NCBI GenBank assembly: GCA_910586285.1
Contig: CAJUGR010000010.1
Span: forward strand, 1 to 23,778
Direction of reading: 5' to 3'
DNA length: 23,778 nt
Origin: an uncultured Erysipelotrichaceae bacterium
GTDB lineage: Bacteria > Bacillota_I > Bacilli_A > Erysipelotrichales > Erysipelotrichaceae
The translations under genes were made by a program, and so were the position numbers. Under the pieces are notes generated by a model, which saw only the letters and a list, made by a program, of their open reading frames with translations, was not told where the DNA came from and did no database searches. How positions within the stretch are numbered: position 1 is the stretch's first letter; each line of letters opens with the position of its first letter. Shown here one piece after another: positions 15,150 to 21,853 of this stretch.

Positions 15150-15457
15150 ACACAGGTGAAAGAAAGATGGAGACAAAAAAACTTGAATTTTGTCGGATTG
15201 AATGAAGTCATAATGACAACATAAAAAGATAAAAAGTAATTTGGGAATCAAGAATCCATATTGTATATGAAAATTGTAGGCTGTGATGCTGATGTCGTAG
15301 TGAAAAAACAATATTCCTTTCCACCCGCATGGGATGAAAGAAAGGTCTGTATTTTAAGATGAATAGCACCATCTTGAGGAAGGAATTCATCACTTTATTG
15401 AAACGGTACCTGTATTACTTAATCATCACAAAGATAAAGGAAATATTGGATTTGGTC

Positions 15458-15528
15458 AAAAAAATAACCGCCCTCTTCTTCCGGGGAGTAGGACGGTTAT
15501 TTTCACATCATCAGCATTCACTGCTTAC
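15458..15528 (-). ncRNA. Candidate small RNA, copy B (about 71 nt)
   Basis: Homologue of the RNA at 2476-2553. The leader ends in GAATGCTGATG. The hairpin AATAACCG (15501-15494) pairs with CGGTTATT (15470-15463) and is followed by TTTTTTT on the minus strand. Some positions changed on both arms: copy A has a C-A mismatch near the stem base where copy B has a C-G pair. The loop side is again C/U rich on one arm and GAAGAAGAGGG on the other. Confidence 0.55.
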
Positions 15529-15534
15529 ACTTAT

Positions 15535-15562
15535 GTTATATGCAATGCCGAGGATTTTACAA
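15535..15562 (-). promoter_or_regulatory. Promoter of the copy B small RNA
   Basis: Minus strand -35 TTGTAA (15562-15557), 16 bp, -10 TATAAC (15540-15535), in the same arrangement as copy A. Confidence 0.65.
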
Positions 15563-15632
15563 GGGGCTTTTTCATGAAAAAATCGTTTTGGATTTTGATG
15601 AATTATTGTAAGGGACAGATGATCATCAGCAG

Positions 15633-15685
15633 ATCACGATTCTGCTTCATCGTGATTTGACAAGTGATCGCTTATTCGCTACAAT
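15633..15685 (+). promoter_or_regulatory. Strong promoter with adjacent inverted repeat, upstream of the second histidine phosphatase
   Basis: -35 TTGACA (15657-15662, consensus), 17 bp, -10 TACAAT (15680-15685). Directly upstream and touching the -35 is the inverted repeat ATCACGAT-8-ATCGTGAT (15633-15656), a likely protein-binding site. Confidence 0.8.
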
Positions 15686-15704
15686 GAGCATAAAAGGAGA
15701 GCGT

Positions 15705-16256
15705 ATGAAACTTTATATTACCCGACATGGACAAACCGATTGGAATTTGGCTAAAATCATTCAGGGAAAGAGTGATATTTCATTAAATGATACCGGTAAA
15801 AAACAAGCACAAATCACTCGTGATGCATTGGCATCCGTGCCCATTGACGCCATTATTGTCTCCCCGCTGAAACGGGCGAAACAAACGGCTGCGATCATCA
15901 ATGAGCCGCATCAGGCAATGATCTATGAGGATGCACGCATTGAAGAACGAGGCTTTGGGCGCTTTGAGGGCAAAGGCTTGGATTTGGTCGATTTTACCCG
16001 TTTTTGGTCGATTGCCGAGGAAACACAATTTCCCGATTGTGAAAAGACGTCTGTATTTTATGAGCGTGTCTATGATTTCATCAATGAATGCAAACAAAAA
16101 GCGGCGGACTTAACGCTGCTCATTGTGGCGCATGGCGGTGTATCCCTTCCTTTTTATACGTATTTTAACGGAATGCCGCCGGTCGGGGATATGCGAAAAT
16201 ATATGTTGGACAACTGCGAAGTGGCCACTTATGAGTGGGTCGCGGAAAAATGTTAA
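15705..16256 (+). CDS. Histidine phosphatase family protein (PGAM-like)
   Basis: 183-residue phosphatase of the PGAM superfamily. TRHGQTDWN carries R7 and catalytic H8. SPLKRAKQTA supplies R57, the IEERGFGRFEG region supplies the acid (near E81), and VAHGG supplies H143. Similar proteins are annotated as phosphoglycerate mutase-like, CobC-like or broad phosphatases; no neighbour narrows this. An earlier in-frame Met is ignored because it precedes the promoter. AAGGAG lies before the ATG at 15705. Expression is probably high or switchable, given the consensus promoter and flanking inverted repeat. No terminator was seen before the next promoter at 16336. Only distantly similar to the product at 7994. 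Confidence 0.9.
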   Translation: MKLYITRHGQTDWNLAKIIQGKSDISLNDTGKKQAQITRDALASVPIDAIIVSPLKRAKQTAAIINEPHQAMIYEDARIEERGFGRFEGKGLDLVDFTRFWSIAEETQFPDCEKTSVFYERVYDFINECKQKAADLTLLIVAHGGVSLPFYTYFNGMPPVGDMRKYMLDNCEVATYEWVAEKC

Positions 16257-16335
16257 AAATTTCTACAATTTTGCGTTTTTATCACATAATGTGAATATAG
16301 CAGTTAATAATTTGATACATTCATTCACATCTACA

Positions 16336-16364
16336 TTGCGATGTGGTGGGAAACATGATAAAAT
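16336..16364 (+). promoter_or_regulatory. Promoter of the c-di-AMP receptor gene
   Basis: -35 TTGCGA (16336-16341), 17 bp, extended -10 TGATAAAAT (TAAAAT at 16359-16364). Confidence 0.75.
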
Positions 16365-16400
16365 ATAGACAGATCAAAACAAACGAAAGGTGTGGTCCAT

Positions 16401-16724
16401 ATGAAATTAATTTTAGCGATTATGTCGAATGATGACAGTCCGGCAGTGTCCAGTGCGTTGACAAAAGAGAATTATCAGGTGACGCGTTTGGCAACGACCG
16501 GAGGTTTCCTGCGTGCCGGTAATACAACCCTTATCGTGGGTACGGATGATGATAAAGTAGAAAAAGCGATCGAAGTGATCGGAGAATACAGCCGGCGAAG
16601 GACCGAGGTGGTACCGAGTACAGCTTCCTATGACATTGGAAGATATGCTTCCTTCCCGGTGGAAGTTCAGGTCGGAGGCGCCACAATTTTTGTTGTCGAT
16701 GTGGAAAAATTTGTGAAGTTGTAA
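16401..16724 (+). CDS. darA: Cyclic-di-AMP receptor, PII-like (DarA/PstA)
   Basis: Small trimeric PII-like signal protein that binds c-di-AMP. The 107-residue product starts MKLILAIMSNDDSPAVSSAL and continues VTRLATTGGFLRAGNTTLIVGT, the signature of the DUF970/YaaQ family, with the YSRRRTEVVPS loop and a C-terminal GGATIFVVDVEKF strand. An in-frame GTG at 16392 abuts the AAAGG and is too close to use, so the ATG at 16401 is chosen. In Bacillus and Listeria this gene sits beside tmk and holB; here it stands alone with its own promoter and terminator. Its downstream target is unknown in any species I can recall. Confidence 0.95.
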   Translation: MKLILAIMSNDDSPAVSSALTKENYQVTRLATTGGFLRAGNTTLIVGTDDDKVEKAIEVIGEYSRRRTEVVPSTASYDIGRYASFPVEVQVGGATIFVVDVEKFVKL

Positions 16725-16740
16725 TATTTCATAAAAACAG

Positions 16741-16796
16741 AAAACAGTCAGCCCAGCACAAGTGAGGATAAGCGTGCTTTGGGGACTGTTTTTTTT
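16741..16796 (+). terminator. Rho-independent terminator of darA
   Basis: AAAACAGTC (16741-16749) pairs with GACTGTTTT, with inner CCC/GGG and GCAC/GTGC pairing and a run of eight or more T's. Confidence 0.9.
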
Positions 16797-16816
16797 GAAT
16801 AAGGGAGAAGACGTTA

Positions 16817-16845
16817 TTGTAAAGCATATAAAAATAAAGTAAAAT
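16817..16845 (+). promoter_or_regulatory. Promoter of purD-fhs
   Basis: -35 TTGTAA (16817-16822), 17 bp, -10 TAAAAT (16840-16845). Confidence 0.7.
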
Positions 16846-16857
16846 AATAACATATGA

Positions 16858-16900
16858 AAAGTCGCTGCGTGATGATAAAAAGAGCGCTTTTGGCGGCTTT
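16858..16900 (+). promoter_or_regulatory. Two-stem structure in the purD leader
   Basis: Outer stem AAAGTCGC (16858-16865) with GCGGCTTT (16893-16900, one G-U); inner hairpin AAAAG/CTTTT (16878-16882/16887-16891). It starts almost at the predicted transcript start and ends about 10 bp before the RBS. There is no T-run, and I see no purine- or ZTP-riboswitch core. Confidence 0.4.
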
Positions 16901-16923
16901 GAGAACAATCAGGAGGAACGGGT

Positions 16924-18156
16924 ATGAAGGTACTTGTCATTGGAAAAGGCGGACGTGAACATGCCATTGCGGATGCATTTCATCGCAGCCGGCGGGTAAC
17001 AAAGATTTATGCGGCACCGGGAAATCCGGGAATGGCCGAATTCGCGCAATGTGTGGATATTGCGGCAGAGAATGTAGCGGAATTGGTGCGGTTTGCCAAA
17101 GCAACAGCGATTGATCTTACGGTAGTCGGACCGGAGGCAAGCTTGGCATTGGGCATTGTCGATGCGTTTCAAAATGCCGGATTGAAAATTTTTGGACCGA
17201 CACAGGCAGCGGCGCAGATTGAATCCAGCAAGGACTTTGCGAAATCACTGATGCGTAAATACGGGATTCCGACCGCAGCGTATCAAACCTTTGCGAATTT
17301 CGATGATGCGTGGGGTTATGTGCAGAAACAAGGCGTGCCGATTGTTATCAAAGAGGACGGTTTAAAGGCAGGCAAGGGTGTCAGTGTCGTGCATACGATG
17401 GATGATGCGTTAGCGGCACTAAAGGCAGCCTTTGCGATAGCGGATAATAAAGTGGTCATTGAAGAATATTTAAGCGGATTTGAATTTTCACTGATCTGTT
17501 TTGTATGTGATGATGTAGTGCTTCCGATGGAGATCGCTCAAGATCACAAATGTGCCTATGATAATGATCAGGGACCGAATACCGGTGGGATGGGCGTATA
17601 TTCACCGGTAAAGACCATAACATCTGAGATGGTCGATGAAGCGATGAATCAAATCATGATACCGGCAGCCAAGGCGATGGTAAAAGAGGGTTACCCGTTT
17701 ACCGGTTTCTTATACGGAGGCTTGATGGTGACAGAATCCGGAATCAAAACGATCGAATTTAATGCGCGATTGGGCGATCCCGAGGCAGAAGTCATTTTGC
17801 CGCGACTAAAAACGGATATTGCGGATGTGATCGAGAATATTTTATGTCATCAGCCAACGACATTGGAATGGGATTCGCAAGTGGTATTGGGCGTGGTGAT
17901 GGCATCCGCCGGCTATCCTAAATCCGCAACCAAAGGAGCGCGGATTACCGGCTTGGATCAGGTAAAAGGAAAAGTGTTCCATATGGGAACGGCGATTTGT
18001 GATGGTCAACTGGTGAGCGATGGCGGCCGGGTACTGTTAGTCAGTGCGAAGGCGCCCACCTTACAAGCGGCTTATGAAAACGCTTATGCGGATGTTGCAC
18101 GGATTCAATGTGATGCGTTGTTCTACCGTCATGATATAGGAAAAAAGGATATGTAG
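16924..18156 (+). CDS. purD: Phosphoribosylamine--glycine ligase (GAR synthetase)
   Basis: Second step of de novo purine synthesis: phosphoribosylamine + glycine + ATP gives GAR. The 410-residue product has the N-terminal MKVLVIGKGGREHA and APGNPG motifs, the ATP-grasp core (VIEEYLSGFEFSL, GPNTGGMGVYSP, EFNARLGDPEAE) and the C-terminal domain. Length and motifs are complete. RBS AGGAGG is at spacing 8. It usually lies at the end of the pur operon; here it heads a two-gene unit with fhs, whose RBS overlaps the purD stop region. No other pur gene is in the window. Confidence 0.97.
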   Translation: MKVLVIGKGGREHAIADAFHRSRRVTKIYAAPGNPGMAEFAQCVDIAAENVAELVRFAKATAIDLTVVGPEASLALGIVDAFQNAGLKIFGPTQAAAQIESSKDFAKSLMRKYGIPTAAYQTFANFDDAWGYVQKQGVPIVIKEDGLKAGKGVSVVHTMDDALAALKAAFAIADNKVVIEEYLSGFEFSLICFVCDDVVLPMEIAQDHKCAYDNDQGPNTGGMGVYSPVKTITSEMVDEAMNQIMIPAAKAMVKEGYPFTGFLYGGLMVTESGIKTIEFNARLGDPEAEVILPRLKTDIADVIENILCHQPTTLEWDSQVVLGVVMASAGYPKSATKGARITGLDQVKGKVFHMGTAICDGQLVSDGGRVLLVSAKAPTLQAAYENAYADVARIQCDALFYRHDIGKKDM

Positions 18157-18167
18157 GAGGAAAACTC

Positions 18168-19835
18168 ATGGCAAAAACAGACTTGGAAATTGCGCAGGAA
18201 TGCGTCATGGAGCCGATTGCGGCGGTCGCAAAAAAAATCGGCATTGAGGAAGCGGATTTAGAGTTTTACGGTAAATATAAGGCAAAGCTGAATGTGACTT
18301 TGAATGAATACAAAGATCTGCCAGATGGGAAATTGATTTTAGTTACGGCGATCAATCCGACCAAAGCCGGCGAAGGGAAATCGACTACGACAGTAGGATT
18401 GGGCGATGGTTTGCATCGCATCGGAAAAAAAGCAATGATCGCATTGCGTGAGCCGTCCTTAGGTCCGGTATTTGGCTTAAAAGGTGGCGCAGCCGGCGGT
18501 GGGTATGCACAGGTAGTGCCGATGGAGGATTTGAATTTGCATTTTACCGGTGATATGCATGCGATCACTACGGCGAATAATTTGATTTCCGCCTGCTTGG
18601 ATAATCATATACATCAGGGTAATGAACTCAATATTGATATTCAGCGCATCATGTGGAAGCGCTGTTTGGATATGAATGATCGCACGTTGCGTAAAATCAC
18701 CATCGGACAGGGGTCGAAAGCCAACGGAGTCGAGCGCGAGGACGGTTTCCTTATCACTGTCGCATCAGAAGTGATGGCGGTACTTTGTTTGGCTGATTCC
18801 TTGATGGATTTAAAGCGGCGCTTAGGCGAAATGTTAATCGCTTATAATACCGAAGGTGATCCGATTTATGTGAAGGATTTGCATATTGAGGGTGCATTGG
18901 CGATGATTATGAAAGATGCGATGAAACCGAACCTTGTACAGACGCTGGAACATAATCCGGTAATGGTACACGGCGGACCGTTTGCGAATATCGCTCATGG
19001 CTGTAATTCCATCATGGCTACCAAGACGTGTCTGAAATTGGCAGATTATGTCGTAACGGAAGCCGGTTTCGGTGCTGATCTGGGCGCAGAGAAATTCTTG
19101 GATATCAAATGTCGCTTGGCCGATTTGAAACCCAATGCGGTGGTCATTGTGGCCACGATTCGCGCACTGAAGCAGCACGGCGGGGTGGCATTTGATCAAT
19201 TAAAAAACGAGAATGTGGAGGCGATGTTAGCCGGATGTGCTAACCTGGCAAAACATATCGAAACGATTCAGGCGTTTGGGTTGCCGTATATCGTGGCAAT
19301 CAATGAGTTTGCGGATGATACACCGGATGAAATTGCAGCTTTGAAAACTTGGTGTGAGAAACACCACCATCCCCTTTCCTTATCACAAGTTTGGGCCAAA
19401 GGCGGTGAAGGAGCGATCGATCTGGCGCAGAAGGTTGTCGAACTTTGCGATCAGCCCAATTCCTTCCGACCGATTTATGATGTCAACGATGCCATCGAAA
19501 CGAAAATTGAAACGATTGCGCGCGTATGTTATGGCGCCAAAGGGGTAGTGTTCAGTGAACAGGCACAGACACAAATTGCCACATATCAACAACGGGGATG
19601 GGATCATCTGCCTATCTGTATGGCTAAGACGCCGACCTCTTTGAGCGATCAAGATCAATGGTACGGTGCCCCGAAAGACTTCACGATCACAGTGCGGGAA
19701 CTGCGCCCGTCCTTGGGAGCCGGATTTATCGTTGCCTTGACCGGTAATGTGCTGACCATGCCGGGATTACCGAAACAACCGGCAGCGTTGAATATGGATA
19801 TTGATGACAATCAACAAATCAAAGGTTTATTCTAA
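18168..19835 (+). CDS. fhs: Formate--tetrahydrofolate ligase
   Basis: ATP-dependent activation of formate to 10-formyl-THF, the one-carbon donor used twice in purine synthesis and for fMet-tRNA. The 555-residue product has the P-loop-like PTKAGEGKS (64-72), REPSLGPVFGLKGGAAGGGYAQV (around 95-117), LHFTGDMHAITTANNL and a C-terminal ALTGNVLTMPGLPKQPAA. It is full length and typical of Firmicutes. It starts 11 bp after purD with TAGGAGG, so co-expression is nearly certain. The pairing with purD matches formyl-THF supply to purine demand. A terminator follows directly. Confidence 0.97.
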   Translation: MAKTDLEIAQECVMEPIAAVAKKIGIEEADLEFYGKYKAKLNVTLNEYKDLPDGKLILVTAINPTKAGEGKSTTTVGLGDGLHRIGKKAMIALREPSLGPVFGLKGGAAGGGYAQVVPMEDLNLHFTGDMHAITTANNLISACLDNHIHQGNELNIDIQRIMWKRCLDMNDRTLRKITIGQGSKANGVEREDGFLITVASEVMAVLCLADSLMDLKRRLGEMLIAYNTEGDPIYVKDLHIEGALAMIMKDAMKPNLVQTLEHNPVMVHGGPFANIAHGCNSIMATKTCLKLADYVVTEAGFGADLGAEKFLDIKCRLADLKPNAVVIVATIRALKQHGGVAFDQLKNENVEAMLAGCANLAKHIETIQAFGLPYIVAINEFADDTPDEIAALKTWCEKHHHPLSLSQVWAKGGEGAIDLAQKVVELCDQPNSFRPIYDVNDAIETKIETIARVCYGAKGVVFSEQAQTQIATYQQRGWDHLPICMAKTPTSLSDQDQWYGAPKDFTITVRELRPSLGAGFIVALTGNVLTMPGLPKQPAALNMDIDDNQQIKGLF

Positions 19836-19841
19836 GCAGAT

Positions 19842-19868
19842 AAGAACGACGGACAGTCGTTCTTTTAT
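19842..19868 (+). terminator. Rho-independent terminator of purD-fhs
   Basis: AAGAACGAC (19842-19850) pairs with GTCGTTCTT (19856-19864) around a 5-nt loop, then TT. Confidence 0.8.
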
Positions 19869-19998
19869 GTACTTGCAAGACCAGTGCTAGGAACAAATGA
19901 TGCCAAAACGTTAAGTGAAAAAGTAAGTTCAACATCTAAAATGATGCAAAAGCAGTAAAATTTTTTCATCAAGCATAGAACGTGACTTTCGGATGTAG

Positions 19999-20004
19999 TA
20001 TAAT
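19999..20004 (+). promoter_or_regulatory. -10 box of the RDD-PHP gene
   Basis: TATAAT about 40 bp before the start codon; no good -35 at 16-18 bp. The stretch 19869-19998 holds nothing else recognisable. Confidence 0.45.
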
Positions 20005-20044
20005 ATAGGGTAGGATTGAGGCATCACATAAAGAGGTGAAGGCT

Positions 20045-21559
20045 TTGGAACAAAGAGCGACACATTTTAATAAGCAGCAAATGGCATCGGTTTTCCGCAA
20101 AAAGGAATCCCGTCAATATGAGCGTGAAGGTTATCGCTATGCCTTGAATATATCCAATGCGTTTCTGTTAGAGCGTATTTTTGCGTTTGCGCTGGATATA
20201 TGCATCATGTTTTTACCGATCGCATTATGGGAGTTATGTATTTTATTGATGTTTATCGGCTTATTACCGATATGGCTGTTAACACCGTTGGAAGTGATTA
20301 CATTGGTGTTATTGGCAATCAGTATGTTAACCTTTAATGCGATATTCAGTGTCAAATCAGGCGGTCAAACGCTGGGAAAATATTTTTATGATCTGAAAGT
20401 AGTGAAAAAGAATCACCATGAAACTTCATCGGCGAAATTGGCAGCGCGGGAAATTATCGGTTTTTCATTGCCGAATTTTGTGTTGTTTTTGTTTTTTAAT
20501 ATTATCGGAGTCGGCGCATACTGGCTGATCAATCTATTGTTTTTGATCATTCATCCAAAACACATTTCAATCATTGATTTGTTTTTGGGAACGCGCATTG
20601 TTGTATTGCGTAAAACTCCAAGAGTAACAGAGACCGTGACGGAAGTAAAAGAAGTGACTCCGCATAATACCGTTGATCTGCATATTCATTCCAATTTCAG
20701 TTCGGACGGTCAATTTAATGTGGAGGAAATCTTCCAATCAGCGATAAAAAACGGCCTGAAAACCATATCAATCTGTGACCATAATACGGTGAAAGCCAAT
20801 CGCATTGCGAAACAGATGGCGCCGCTTTACCATGTGAATTATGTGGATGGTGTAGAATTCGATTGTCGTTATCGTGATGTTGATTTGCGTGTATTGGGTT
20901 ATTTTATCAATTCTGCGAGTGATATCTATGTTCATTTGGAAAACGAAAGTTTAAAACGGGAAAAGAACGCATCACTGCGGCGAGTGGAAGCTTTCCGGCG
21001 TTATAGCGGAATCAGCGTGGATGTGGAGGCTCTATTGGACAACAATCGCTTTCAGCGCATCAGCGGTGAAATGATTGCCGAACATGTGCTGCGGCGAAGT
21101 GAGCTGCACGATCATCCGATGTTGGCGCCGTATCTGTCTGGGGATAAGAGCGAGGATCCGATCATGAATATGAATCATGATTTCTTTGCGGAGGGAGCGC
21201 CGTGCTATGCATCGATACGTCATCCGAAGTTGGAGGATATTTTGGATGTTATCCATCTGACCGGTGGTATGGCTGTACTATCTTGGGCAAAGGAAACCTT
21301 AGATTATGATGCGCAATTCTTTGCGGAAGTACTCGATCAGGGCATTGAAGGCATTGAAGTCTTCACCCCTTATTATACAGAAGCGGAAATGGCAAGATTG
21401 TTAAGGATTGCCCGTGAGCATCACCTGTTCGTGACTGCCGGCAGTGACTTCCACGGGGCTCATAAACCGGAAATTGCCATCGGTGAGACAAATTGTCCGC
21501 CAGAAGCGGAAAAACTGGTTCATACGCTCTTGGAAGTGAAGGGAAAAGAGACAAGATAA
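20045..21559 (+). CDS. RDD-family membrane domain fused to a PHP-domain phosphoesterase (TrpH/RNase AM-like)
   Basis: A 504-residue two-part protein. Residues about 40-190 form an RDD domain: ERIFAFALDICIMF with the R and D, GGQTLGKYFYDLKVV, four or so membrane helices, and DLFLGTRIVVL at its end. From about 208 comes a cytosolic PHP domain like RNase AM/TrpH: DLHIHSNFSSDG (H213, H215), CDHNTV (D245, H246), GVEF and GSDFHG. Two histidines of that family seem replaced: 'HIxGL' reads LRVLGY and 'AVLAHP' reads AVLSWA. Start choice: the GTG at 20036 lies within AAGAGGTGA, the best ribosome binding site, so TTG at 20045 is preferred. Monocistronic, between fhs and the metG T-box. Function unknown; membrane-tethered nuclease or phosphoesterase is the best guess. 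Confidence 0.85.
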   Translation: MEQRATHFNKQQMASVFRKKESRQYEREGYRYALNISNAFLLERIFAFALDICIMFLPIALWELCILLMFIGLLPIWLLTPLEVITLVLLAISMLTFNAIFSVKSGGQTLGKYFYDLKVVKKNHHETSSAKLAAREIIGFSLPNFVLFLFFNIIGVGAYWLINLLFLIIHPKHISIIDLFLGTRIVVLRKTPRVTETVTEVKEVTPHNTVDLHIHSNFSSDGQFNVEEIFQSAIKNGLKTISICDHNTVKANRIAKQMAPLYHVNYVDGVEFDCRYRDVDLRVLGYFINSASDIYVHLENESLKREKNASLRRVEAFRRYSGISVDVEALLDNNRFQRISGEMIAEHVLRRSELHDHPMLAPYLSGDKSEDPIMNMNHDFFAEGAPCYASIRHPKLEDILDVIHLTGGMAVLSWAKETLDYDAQFFAEVLDQGIEGIEVFTPYYTEAEMARLLRIAREHHLFVTAGSDFHGAHKPEIAIGETNCPPEAEKLVHTLLEVKGKETR

Positions 21560-21581
21560 ATCAAAAATTTCATAATAAACC

Positions 21582-21610
21582 TTGAAAGCATCATTATTAT
21601 TCTATATAAT
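21582..21610 (+). promoter_or_regulatory. Promoter of the T-box-metG unit
   Basis: -35 TTGAAA (21582-21587), 17 bp, consensus -10 TATAAT (21605-21610). Confidence 0.85.
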
Positions 21611-21616
21611 GATGGA

Positions 21617-21838
21617 GAAAGGTTATGACAGGAAAAGTAATTATGTAATCATCATGCAGAGAGTCTGTGGCCGGTGAAAACAGATCGATGATGCCTAATG
21701 AAAATGGCCCTGGAACTGTTTTTCTGAACTGAAAGTAAGAAAAAACGTTGGCACAGCGTTACTTGTGCAGAAGGCATACGATGTATGTGAATAAAGGTGG
21801 TAACACGATACTTTCGTCCTTTGACGGAAGTTTTTTTA
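21617..21838 (+). promoter_or_regulatory. T-box riboswitch, methionine specifier
   Basis: Senses uncharged tRNA-Met. AGAGAG (21658-21663) is the stem I kink-turn motif, and GGTGAAAA (21673-21680) belongs to the apical region. The likely specifier is ATG at 21704-21706 within GAAAATGG. The T-box proper is AAAGGTGGTAACACG (21793-21807). Its TGGT bulge pairs with tRNA ACCA, and the last U suits the A discriminator base of tRNA-Met. The terminator ACTTTCGTC/GACGGAAGT with a T-run (21810-21837) completes the switch. metG starts 16 bp later, agreeing with the specifier. Confidence 0.93.
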
Positions 21839-21853
21839 TAGGAGGAAACAGTT

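Larger units (their letters stand above)
15376..15576 (-). repeat. Repeat element copy B, inverted relative to 2434-2623
   Basis: Read on the minus strand, this reproduces the order seen in copy A: GCC, TTGTA-AATCCT, TTGCATATAA, CATAAGTGTAAGCAGTG, GAATGCTGATG, the AATAACCG hairpin, a T-run, CCTTTATCTTTG and TTTCAATAAAG. The copies differ by many substitutions and a few short indels, so the duplication is old. Confidence 0.8.

Noticed and set aside
15126..15393. Overlapping 61-codon minus-strand ORFs upstream of the patatin-like gene
   Set aside because: They cover the gene's own promoter, have no RBS and show no family resemblance.
15359..15577. 72-codon plus-strand ORF
   Set aside because: It runs through the copy B terminator and promoter, has no convincing RBS, and has no matching intact ORF in copy A. 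Treated as noncoding, with the toxin idea kept only as a hypothesis.
20036..20044. GTG start for the RDD-PHP protein
   Set aside because: The GTG is part of the AAGAGGTGA ribosome binding site; the TTG six bases after it is better placed.
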